The notes beneath the pieces were generated by a model. That model was given only the letters and a program-made list of their open reading frames with translations, searched no databases and had not been told where the DNA came from. From the NCBI GenBank assembly GCA_037783545.1, contig JBBELK010000379.1, positions 1 to 64,000 of the forward strand: DNA of 64,000 bases, in the 5' to 3' direction. The translations under genes and the position numbers were made by a program. Positions 46,954-57,300 of this stretch are shown here, piece by piece. Positions within the stretch are counted from its first letter, which is position 1; every line of letters begins with the position of its first letter. Source of the DNA: Henricia sp. BOLD:AAB3569. Lineage: Eukaryota; Echinodermata; Asteroidea; Spinulosida; Echinasteridae.

Positions 46954-49648
46954 TTTTTTTATGACAAGTGCGCAATATAGAGAGTTTAGGGCATGCAAAA
47001 TTTGAAGTTCGTCGGAACATTTTTCGACCTCCAAATTTGCCGACGTTTGGACCACACTTTGACCAAATTGCCGAGCCAAACTGCGGTGCGTTAACGACAG
47101 TCCGAATGACTGAGCATGCGCACAACTCAGGAGTACCCCAAAGAGGTGTGTACAGACAGCCACGGTTTGCGTGAGAGCAGTCAGGAAGCCTCAACCCAGT
47201 TTTTTCTAAACTTTGAAATTTCTCTGCCATTTCCCGGCGAAAGTCTGTCAATTTTGTATGACAAGTGCGCATTATAGAGAGTTTAGGGCATGCAAAATTT
47301 GAAGTACGTCGGAACATTTTTCGACCTCCAAATTTGCCGACGTTTGGACCACACTTTGACCAAATTGCCGAGCCAAACTGCGGTGCGTTAACGACAGTCC
47401 GAATGACTGAGCATGCGCACAACTCAGGAGTACCCCAAAGAGGTGTGTACAGACAGCCACGGTTTGCATGAGAGCAGTCAGGAAGCCTCAACCCAGTTTT
47501 TTCTAAACTTTGAAATTTCTCTGCCATTTCCTGGCGAAAGTCTGTCAATTTTTTATGACAAGTGCGCAATATAGAGAGTTTAGGGCATGCAAAATTTGAA
47601 GTTCGTCGGAACATTTTTCGACCTCCAAATTTGCCGACGTTTGGACCACACTTTGACCAAATTGCCGAGCCAAACTGCGGTGCGTTAACGACAGTCCGAA
47701 TGACTGAGCATGCGCACAACTCAGGAGTACCCCAAAGAGGTGTGTACAGACAGCCACGGTTTGCGTGAGAGCAGTCAGGAAGCCTCAACCCAGTTTTTTC
47801 TAAACTTTGAAATTTCTCTGCCATTTCCCGGCGAAAGTCTGTCAATTTTGTATGACAAGTGCGCAATATAGAGAGTTTAGGGCATGCAAAATTTGAAGTT
47901 CGTCGGAACATTTTTCGACCTCCAAATTTGCCGACGTTTGGACCACACTTTGACCAAATTGCCGAGCCAAACTGCGGTGCGTTAACGACAGTCCGAATGA
48001 CTGAGCATGCGCACAACTCAGGAGTACCCCAAAGAGGTGTGTACAGACAGCCACGGTTTGCGTGAGAGCAGTCAGGAAGCCTCAACCCAGTTTTTTCTAA
48101 ACTTTGAAATTTCTCTGCCATTTCCCGGCGAAAGTCTGTCATTTTTTTATGACAAGTGCGCAATATAGAGAGTTTAGGGCATGCAAAATTTGAAGTTCGT
48201 CGGAACATTTTTCGACCTCCAAATTTGCCGACGTTTGGACCACACTTTGACCAAATTGCCGAGCCAAACTGCGGTGCGTTAACGACAGTCCGAATGACTG
48301 AGCATGCGCACAACTCAGGAGTACCCCAAAGAGGTGTGTACAGACAGCCACGGTTTGCGTGAGAGCAGTCAGGAAGCCTCAACCCAGTTTTTTCTAAACT
48401 TTGAAATTTCTCTGCCATTTCCCGGCGAAAGTCTGTCAATTTTTTATGACAAGTGCGCATTATAGAGAGTTTAGGGCATGCAAAATTTGAAGTTCGTCGG
48501 AACATTTTTCGACCTCCAAATTTGCCGACGTTTGGACCACACTTTGACCAAATTACCGAGCCAAACTGCGGTGCGTTAACGACAGTCCGAATGACTGAGC
48601 ATGCGCACAACTCAGGAGTACCCCAAAGAGGTGTGTACAGACAGCCACGGTTTGCGTGAGAGCAGTCAGGAAGCCTCAACCCAGTTTTTTCTAAACTTTG
48701 AAATTTCTCTGCCATTTCCCGGCGAAAGTCTGTCAATTTTTTATGATAAGTGCGCAATATAGAGAGTTTAGGGCATGCAAAATTTGAAGTTCGTCGGAAC
48801 ATTTTTCGACCTCCAAATTTGCCGACGTTTGGACCACACTTTGACCAAATTGCCGAGCCAAACTGCGGTGCGTTAACGACAGTCCGAATGACTGAGCATG
48901 CGCACAACTCAGGAGTACCCCAAAGAGGTGTGTACAGACAGCCACGGTTTGCGTGAGAGCAGTCAGGAAGCCTCAACCCAGTTTTTTCTAAACTTTGAAA
49001 TTTCTCTGCCATTTCCCGGCGAAAGTCTGTCAATTTTTTATGACAAGTGCGCAATATAGAGAGTTTAGGGCATGCAAAATTTGAAGTTCGTCGGAACATT
49101 TTTCGACCTCCAAATTTGCCGACGTTTGGACCACACTTTGACCAAATTGCCGAGCCAAACTGCGGTGCGTTAACGACAGTCCGAATGACTGAGCATGCGC
49201 ACAACTCAGGAGTACCCCAAAGAGGTGTGTACAGACAGCCACGGTTTGCGTGAGAGCAGTCAGGAAGCCTCAACCCAGTTTTTTCTAAACTTTGAAATTT
49301 CTCTGCCATTTCCCGGCGAAAGTCTGTCAATTTTTTATGACAAGTGCGCAATATAGAGAGTTTAGGGCATGCAAAATTTGAAGTTCGTCGGAACATTTTT
49401 CGACCTCCAAATTTGCCGACGTTTGGACCACACTTTGACCAAATTGCCAAGCCAAACTGCGGTGCGTTAACGACAGTCCGAATGACTGAGCATGCGCACA
49501 ACTCAGGAGTACCCCAAAGAGGTGTGTACAGACAGCCACGGTTTGCGTGAGAGCAGTCAGGAAGCCTCAACCCAGTTTTTTCTAAACTTTGAAATTTCTC
49601 TGCCATTTCCCGGCGAAAGTCTGTCAATTTTTTATGACAAGTGCGCAT
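46954..49648 (+). repeat. 4-mer higher-order repeat, 1,188-bp period
   Basis: GTGCGCATTATAG occurs at 47272, 48460 and 49648, exactly 1,188 bp (four monomers) apart, and GTCATTTTTTTATG at 46954 and 48142 has the same spacing. The third unit lacks the latter. GCATTATAG also appears at about 51.94, 54.02, 54.61 and 55.50 kb, so the variant was spread further in other combinations. Confidence 0.9.
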
Positions 49649-49821
49649 TATAGAGAGTTTAGGGCATGCAAAATTTGAAGTTCGTCGGAACATTTTTCGA
49701 CCTCCAAATTTGCCGACGTTTGGACCACACTTTGACCAAATTGCCGAGCCAAACTGCGGTGCGTTAACGACAGTCCGAATGACTGAGCATGCGCACAACT
49801 CAGGAGTACCCCAAAGAGGTG

Positions 49822-49830
49822 TGTACAGAC
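49822..49830 (+). repeat. Target-site duplication, left
   Basis: TGTACAGAC immediately before the element; it equals the nine bases after it at 50631-50639. Normal monomers have the nonamer once, for example at 312-320. Confidence 0.93.
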
Positions 49831-49893
49831 TAGACTGGTCCCCTGTCCATGTGCACTACGCTGCTCTCGCTATACAAGGACAGGCATACGCCG
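49831..49893 (+). repeat. Left terminal inverted repeat of the 800-bp element
   Basis: The outer 19 bases pair with the right end with one mismatch and one gap. A diverged stretch follows, then AGGACAGGCATACGCCG, which matches AGGACAGGTACACGCCG of the right end read in reverse complement. Confidence 0.85.
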
Positions 49894-49900
49894 AGCAATA

Positions 49901-49950
49901 ACCACGGGTGATTGGCCGTTGTATTACCACGCGTGATTGGTGGTTGTATT
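49901..49950 (+). repeat. 25-bp tandem pair with inverted CCAAT boxes
   Basis: ACCACGGGTGATTGG... (49901-49925) is followed directly by ACCACGCGTGATTGG... (49926-49950), with three mismatches in 25 bp. Each unit carries TGATTGG, an inverted CCAAT core (ATTGG at 49911 and 49936), and the second contains the palindrome CACGCGTG. It lies just inside the left terminal repeat. Promoter activity is possible but unproven. Confidence 0.8.
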
Positions 49951-50522
49951 AAATATATGCATGATCTATTTTTAGAGTTTGCTCAACAACGAGTGAATTT
50001 CGCAATCGTTAATTTTGTCGCTGGGTTTTGCATATCCTCTTCAATCTTTGCCATCCCTTATAATTATTTAGTAATTGTGGCAGTGGTGTACTCGTCAACG
50101 CCCAGGTTTGTACTGATACATTACTTTTTACTTGAAATGGCGCTGTTTGCCGTATTTTTAAGCCGCCAAACATCAATATCACAGTGCGGCCGTTGTTCAA
50201 AAAAAGTTTTTCATCGCATAAAAAAACTCGACAAAACATGACATAAACCCCATCGAATGATATGAATGACATGGTTGGATATAGAGCTATTTGTTCAACC
50301 TTGATTCCCACCGAAACCAGTATGTTTATTTGGTTCTGACAGCAATTTTACAGGCATATCTTCTGCTGTCGATGCAAAAATACCGCTGCTGCCGCCGCTG
50401 TAATTTTCCCAGACATTGATTGCGTAGCGCGCGCGATGCCAAATCGAACGAAGGCGCGCAACACGCTGTTTTCTGGGCGCCTGCTTGGCGCTTGCGCAAA
50501 CCGTGACACAGTCCTTTAATTT

Positions 50523-50556
50523 GCATAAACATCCAGGAATTCCTGGATATTTATGC
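50523..50556. repeat. Near-perfect 34-bp palindrome in the transposon
   Basis: The core ATCCAGGAATTCCTGGAT at 50531-50548 is a perfect 18-bp palindrome. One mismatched pair (C50530 / A50549) follows, and pairing then continues for seven more bases, GCATAAA against TTTATGC. In total 16 of 17 pairs match, with no loop. It lies just inside the right terminal repeat and could extrude as a hairpin or bind a dimeric protein. Confidence 0.9.
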
Positions 50557-50565
50557 CAAACATGG

Positions 50566-50630
50566 CGGCGTGTACCTGTCCTCATATACGACGGAGGGGA
50601 AGTAAATATGTGGACAAGGGAACCAGTCTA
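50566..50630 (-). repeat. Right terminal inverted repeat of the 800-bp element
   Basis: The reverse complement begins TAGACTGGTTCCCTTGTCCA and, after a diverged section, AGGACAGGTACACGCCG. It is the counterpart of the left end at 49831-49893. Confidence 0.85.
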
Positions 50631-50639
50631 TGTACAGAC
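50631..50639 (+). repeat. Target-site duplication, right
   Basis: TGTACAGAC immediately after the element, followed by the normal continuation AGCCACGG. Confidence 0.93.
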
Positions 50640-53600
50640 AGCCACGGTTTGCGTGAGAGCAGTCAGGAAGCCTCAACCCAGTTTTTTCTAAACTTTGAAA
50701 TTTCTCTGCCATTTCCCGGCGAAAGTCTGTCAATTTGTTATGACAAGTGCGCAATATAGAGAATTTAGGGCATGCAAAATTTGAAGTTCGTTGGAACATT
50801 TTTCGAACTCCAAATTTGCCGACGTTTGGACCACACTTTGACCAAATTGACGAGCCAAACTGGGTGCGTTAACGACAGTCCGAATGACTGAGCATGCGCA
50901 CAACTCAGGAGTACCCCAAAGAGGTGTGTACAGACAGCCACGGTTTGCGTGAGAGCAGTCAGGAAGCCTCAACCCAGTTTTTTCTAAACTTTGAAATTTC
51001 TCTGCCATTTCCCGGCGAAAGTCTGTCAATTTTTTATGACAAGTGCGCAATATAGAGAGTTTAGGGCATGCAAAATTTGAAGTTCGTCGGAACATTTTTC
51101 GACCTCCAAATTTGCCGACGTTTGGACCACACTTTGACCAAATTGCCGAGCCAAACTGCGGTGCGTTAACGACAGTCCGAATGACTGAGCATGCGCACAA
51201 CTCAGGAGTACCCCAAAGAGGTGTGTACAGACAGCCACGGTTTGCGTGAGAGCAGTCAGGAAGCCTCAACCCAGTTTTTTCTAAACTTTGAAATTTCTCT
51301 GCCATTTCCCGGCGAAAGTCTGTCAATTTGTTATGACAAGTGCGCAATATAGAGAGTTTAGGGCATGCAAAATTTGAAGTTCGTCGGAACATTTTTCGAC
51401 CTCCAAATTTGCCGACGTTTGGACCACACTTTGATCAAATTGCCGAGCCAAACTGCGGTGCGTTAACGACAGTCCGAATGACTGAGCATGCGCACAACTC
51501 AGGAGTACCCCAAAGAGGTGTGTACAGACAGCCACGGTTTGCGTGAGAGCAGTCAGGAAGCCTCAACCCAGTTTTTTCTAAACTTTGAAATTTCTCTGCC
51601 ATTTCCCGGCGAAAGTCTGTCAATTTTTTATGACAAGTGCGCAATATAGAGAGTTTAGGGCATGCAAAATTTGAAGTTCGTCGGAACATTTTTCGACCTC
51701 CAAATTTGCCGACGTTTGGACCACACTTTGACCAAATTGCCAAGCCAAACTGCGGTGCGTTAACGACAGTCCGAATGACTGAGCATGCGCACAACTCAGG
51801 AGTACCCCAAAGAGGTGTGTACAGACAGCCACGGTTTGCGTGAGAGCAGTCAGGAAGCCTCAACCCAGTTTTTTCTAAACTTTGAAATTTCTCTGCCATT
51901 TCCCGGCGAAAGTCTGTCAATTTTTTATGACAAGTGCGCATTATAGAGAGTTTAGGGCATGCAAAATTTGAAGTTCGTCGGAACATTTTTCGACCTCCAA
52001 ATTTGCCGACGTTTGGACCACACTTTGACCAAATTGCCGAGCCAAACTGCGGTGCGTTAACGACAGTCCGAATGACTGAGCATGCGCACAACTCAGGAGT
52101 ACCCCAAAGAGGTGTGTACAGACAGCCACGGTTTGCGTGAGAGCAGTCAGGAAGCCTCAACCCAGTTTTTTCTAAACTTTGAAATTTCTCTGCCATTTCC
52201 CGGCGAAAGTCTGTCAATTTTTTATGACAAGTGCGCAATATAGAGAATTTAGGGCATGCAAAATTTGAAGTTCGTCGGAACATTTTTCGACCTCCAAATT
52301 TGCCGACGTTTGGACCACACTTTGACCAAATTGCCGAGCCAAACTGGGTGCGTTAACGACAGTCCGAATGACTGAGCATGCGCACAACTCAGGAGTACCC
52401 CAAAGAGGTGTGTACAGACAGCCACGGTTTGCGTGAGAGCAGTCAGGAAGCCTCAACCCAGTTTTTTCTAAACTTTGAAATTTCTCTGCCATTTCCCGGC
52501 GAAAGTCTGTCAATTTTTTATGACAAGTGCGCAATATAGAGAGTTTAGGGCATGCAAAATTTTAAGTTCGTCGGAACATTTTTCGACCTCCAAATTTGCC
52601 GACGTTTGGACCACACTTTGACCAAATTGCCGAGCCAAACTGCGGTGCGTTAACGACAGTCCGAATGACTGAGCATGCGCACAACTCAGGAGTACCCCAA
52701 AGAGGTGTGTACAGACAGCCACGGTTTGCGTGAGAGCAGTCAGGAAGCCTCAACCCAGTTTTTTCTAAACTTTGAAATTTCTCTGCCATTTCCCGGCGAA
52801 AGTCTGTCAATTTGTTATGACAAGTGCGCAATATAGAGAGTTTAGGGCATGCAAAATTTGAAGTTCGTCGGAACATTTTTCGACCTCCAAATTTGCCGAC
52901 GTTTGGACCACACTTTGATCAAATTGCCGAGCCAAACTGCGGTGCGTTAACGACAGTCCGAATGACTGAGCATGCGCACAACTCAGGAGTACCCCAAAGA
53001 GGTGTGTACAGACAGCCACGGTTTGCGTGAGAGCAGTCAGGAAGCCTCAACCCAGTTTTTTCTAAACTTTGAAATTTCTCTGCCATTTCCCGGCGAAAGT
53101 CTGTCAATTTTTTATGACAAGTGCGCAATATAGAGAGTTTAGGGCATGCAAAATTTGAAGTTCGTCGGAACATTTTTCGACCTCCAAATTTGCCGACGTT
53201 TGGACCACACTTTGACCAAATTGCCGAGCCAAACTGCGGTGCGTTAACGACAGTCCGAATGACTGAGCATGCGCACAACTCAGGAGTACCCCAAAGAGGT
53301 GTGTACAGACAGCCACGGTTTGCGTGAGAGCAGTCAGGAAGCCTCAACACAGTTTTTTCTAAACTTTGAAATTTCTCTGCCATTTCCCGGCGAAAGTCTG
53401 TCAATTTTTTATGACAAGTGCGCAATATAGAGAGTTTAGGGCATGCAAAATTTGAAGTTCGTCGGAACATTTTTCGACCTCCAAATTTGCCGACGTTTGG
53501 ACCACACTTTGACCAAATTGCCGAGCCAAACTGCGGTGCGTTAACGACAGTCCGAATGACTGAGCATGCGCACAACTCAGGAGTACCCCAAAGAGGTGTG

Positions 53601-56600
53601 TACAGACAGCCACGGTTTGCGTGAGAGCAGTCAGGAAGCCTCAACCCAGTTTTTTCTAAACTTTGAAATTTCTCTGCCATTTCCCGGCGAAAGTCTGTCA
53701 TTTTTTTATGACAAGTGCGCAATATAGAGAGTTTAGGGCATGCAAAATTTGAAGTTCGTCGGAACATTTTTCGACCTCCAAATTTGCCGACGTTTGGACC
53801 ACACTTTGACCAAATTGCCGAGCCAAACTGCGGTGCGTTAACGACAGTCCGAATGACTGAGCATGCGCACAACTCAGGAGTACCCCAAAGAGGTGTGTAC
53901 AGACAGCCACGGTTTGCGTGAGAGCAGTCAGGAAGCCTCAACCCAGTTTTTTCTAAACTTTGAAATTTCTCTGCCATTTCCCGGCGAAAGTCTGTCAATT
54001 TTTTATGACAAGTGCGCATTATAGAGAGTTTAGGGCATGCAAAATTTGAAGTTCGTCGGAACATTTTTCGACCTCCAAATTTGCCGACGTTTGGACCACA
54101 CTTTGACCAAATTGCCGAGCCAAACTGCGGTGCGTTAACGACAGTCCGAATGACTGAGCATGCGCACAACTCAGGAGTACCCCAAAGAGGTGTGTACAGA
54201 CAGCCACGGTTTGCATGAGAGCAGTCAGGAAGCCTCAACCCAGTTTTTTCTAAACTTTGAAATTTCTCTGCCATTTCCTGGCGAAAGTCTGTCAATTTTT
54301 TATGACAAGTGCGCAATATAGAGAGTTTAGGGCATGCAAAATTTGAAGTTCGTCGGAACATTTTTCGACCTCCAAATTTGCCGACGTTTGGACCACACTT
54401 TGACCAAATTGCCGAGCCAAACTGCGGTGCGTTAACGACAGTCCGAATGACTGAGCATGCGCACAACTCAGGAGTACCCCAAAGAGGTGTGTACAGACAG
54501 CCACGGTTTGCGTGAGAGCAGTCAGGAAGCCTCAACCCAGTTTTGTCTAAACTTTGAAATTTCTCTGCCATTTCCCGGCGAAAGTCTGTCAATTTTGTAT
54601 GACAAGTGCGCATTATAGAGAGTTTAGGGCATGCAAAATTTGAAGTTCGTCGGAACATTTTTCGACCTCCAAATTTGCCGACGTTTGGACCACACTTTGA
54701 CCAAATTGCCGAGCCAAACTGCGGTGCGTTAACGACAGTCCGAATGACTGAGCATGCGCACAACTCAGGAGTACCCCAAAGAGGTGTGTACAGACAGCCA
54801 CGGTTTGCGTGAGAGCAGTCAGGAAGCCTCAACCCAGTTTTTTCTAAACTTTGAAATTTCTCTGCCATTTCCCGGCGAAAGTCTGTCAATTTTTTATGAC
54901 AAGTGCGCAATATAGAGAGTTTAGGGCATGCAAAATTTGAAGTTCGTCGGAACATTTTTCGACCTCCAAATTTGCCGACGTTTGGACCACACTTTGACCA
55001 AATTGCCGAGCCAAACTGCGGTGCGTTAACGACAGTCCGAATGACTGAGCATGCGCACAACTCAGGAGTACCCCAAAGAGGTGTGTACAGACAGCCACGG
55101 TTTGCGTGAGAGCAGTCAGGAAGCCTCAACCCAGTTTTTTCTAAACTTTGAAATTTCTCTGCCATTTCCCGGCGAAAGTCTGTCAATTTTTTATGACAAG
55201 TGCGCAATATAGAGAGTTTAGGGCATGCAAAATTTGAAGTTCGTCGGAACATTTTTCGACCTCCAAATTTGCCGACGTTTGGACCACACCTTGACCAAAT
55301 TGCCAAGCCAAACTGCGGTGCGTTAACGACAGTCCGAATGACTGAGCATGCGCACAACCCAGGAGTACCCCAAAGAGGTGTGTACAGACAGCCACGGTTT
55401 GCGTGAGAGCAGTCAGGAAGCCTCAACCCAGTTTTTTCTAAACTTTGAAATTTCTCTGCCATTTCCGGCGAAAGTCTGTCAATTTTGTATGACAAGTGCG
55501 CATTATAGAGAGTTTAGGGCATGCAAAATTTGAAGTTCGTCGGAACATTTTTCGACCTCCAAATTTGCCGACGTTTGGACCACACTTTGACCAAATTGCC
55601 GAGCCAAACTGCGGTGCGTTAACGACAGTCCGAATGACTGAGCATGCGCACAACTCAGGAGTACCCCAAAGAGGTGTGTACAGACAGCCACGGTTTGCGT
55701 GAGAGCAGTCAGGAAGCCTCAACCCAGTTTTTTCTAAACTTTGAAATTTCTCTGCCATTTCCCGGCGAAAGTCTGTCAATTTTTTATGACAAGTGCGCAA
55801 TATAGAGAGTTTAGGGCATGCAAAATTTGAAGTTCGTCGGAACATTTTTCGACCTCCAAATTTGCCGACGTTTGGACCACACTTTGACCAAATTGCCGAG
55901 CCAAACTGCGGTGCGTTAACGACAGTCCGAATGACTGAGCATGCGCACAACTCAGGAGTACCCCAAAGAGGTGTGTACAGACAGCCACGGTTTGCGTGAG
56001 AGCAGTCAGGAAGCCTCAACCCAGTTTTTTCTAAACTTTGAAATTTCTCTGCCATTTCCCGGCGAAAGTCTGTCAATTTTTTATGATAAGTGCGCAATAT
56101 AGAGAGTTTAGGGCATGCAAAATCTGAAGTTCGTCGGAACATTTTTCGACCTCCAAATTTGCCGACGTTTGGACCACACTTTGACCAAATTGACGAGCCA
56201 AACTGCGGTGCGTTAACGACAGTCCGAATGACTGAGCATGCGCACAACTCAGGAGTACCCCAAAGAGGTGTGTACAGACAGCCACGGTTTGCGTGAGAGC
56301 AGCAGTCAGGAAGCCTCAACCCAGTTTTTTCTAAACTTTGAAATTTCTCTGCCATTTCCCGGCGAAAGTCTGTCAATTTGTTATGACAAGTGCGCAATAT
56401 AGAGAGTTTAGGGCATGCAAAATTTGAAGTTCGTCGGAACATTTTTCGACCTCCAAATTTGCCGACGTTTGGACCACACTTTGACCAAATTGCCGAGCCA
56501 AACTGCGGTGCGTTAACGACAGTCCGAATGACTGAGCATGCGCACAACTCAGGAGTACCCCAAAGAGGTGTGTACAGACAGCCACGGTTTGCGTGAGAGC

Positions 56601-57300
56601 AGTCAGGAAGCCTCAACCCAGTTTTTTCTAAACTTTGAAATTTCTCTGCCATTTCCCGGCGAAAGTCTGTCAATTTGTTATGACAAGTGCGCAATATAGA
56701 GAGTTTAGGGCATGCAAAATTTGAAGTTCGTCGGAACATTTTTCGACCTCCAAATTTGCCGACGTTTGGACCACACTTTGACCAAATTGCCGAGCCAAAC
56801 TGCGGTGCGTTAACGACAGTCCGAATGACTGAGCATGCGCACAACTCAGGAGTACCCAAAGAGGTGTGTACAGACAGCCACGGTTTGCGTGAGAGCAGTC
56901 AGGAAGCCTCAACCCAGTTTTTTCTAAACTTTGAAATTTCTCTGCCATTTCCCGGCGAAAGTCTGTCAAATTTTTATGACAAGTGCGCAATATAGAGAGT
57001 TTAGGGCATGCAAAATTTGAAGTTCGTCGGAACATTTTTCGACCTCCAAATTTGCCGACGTTTGGACCACACTTTGACCAAATTGCCGAGCCAAACTGCG
57101 GTGCGTTAACGACAGTCCGAATGACTGAGCATGCGCACAACTCAGGAGTACCCCAAAGAGGTGTGTACAGACAGCCACGGTTTGCGTGAGAGCAGTCAGG
57201 AAGCCTCAACCCAGTTTTTTCTAAACTTTGAAATTTCTCTGCCATTTCCCGGCGAAAGTCTGTCAATTTTTTATGACAAGTGCGCAATATAGAGAGTTTA

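Larger units (their letters stand above)
44697..49830 (+). repeat. Satellite array, segment C (about 17 monomers)
   Basis: Satellite of the same family and orientation between insert copy 2 and the transposon. It contains a 595-bp two-monomer duplication and a 4-mer higher-order repeat, listed separately. AAAATTTTAAGTTCG near 44919 and AAAATTAGAAATTCG near 45213 repeat variants found at 42137 and 43324 on the other side of the insert, showing local exchange across this region. Nothing else is visible. Confidence 0.97.
49831..50630. mobile_element. 800-bp non-autonomous DNA transposon (Mutator-like candidate)
   Basis: A single block of non-satellite sequence exactly 800 bp long. Its ends are inverted repeats: the left end starts TAGACTGGTCCCCTGTCCA and the reverse complement of the right end starts TAGACTGGTTCCCTTGTCCA, one mismatch and one gap. 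Similarity resumes further in (AGGACAGG then CGCCG), so the inverted ends reach about 63-65 bp. The satellite nonamer TGTACAGAC is duplicated on each side, and removing the element plus one copy restores a normal monomer. No transposase is encoded: a plus-strand frame at 49912-50241 of 109 codons starts at TTG and matches nothing I know. A 9-bp duplication is typical of Mutator-like elements, but other superfamilies are possible. Left half AT-rich; right half CpG-rich. Confidence 0.9.
49449..52345 (+). repeat. 5-mer higher-order repeat, one unit holding the transposon
   Basis: TTGCCAAGCC (49449/51742) and GCATTATAG (49648/51941) recur 2,293 bp apart, which is 1,484 bp of satellite plus the 809 bp added by the transposon and its duplication. 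AGAGAATTTAGGG (50763/52247) and AACTGGGTGCG (near 50862/52345) recur at 1,484 bp. The two blocks are therefore sister 5-mer units, and the right one shows the uninterrupted insertion site at 52115-52123. Confidence 0.88.

Noticed and set aside
49912-50241. 109-codon frame in the transposon as a possible transposase piece
   Set aside because: TTG start, no recognisable catalytic motif, and too short; the element looks non-coding.
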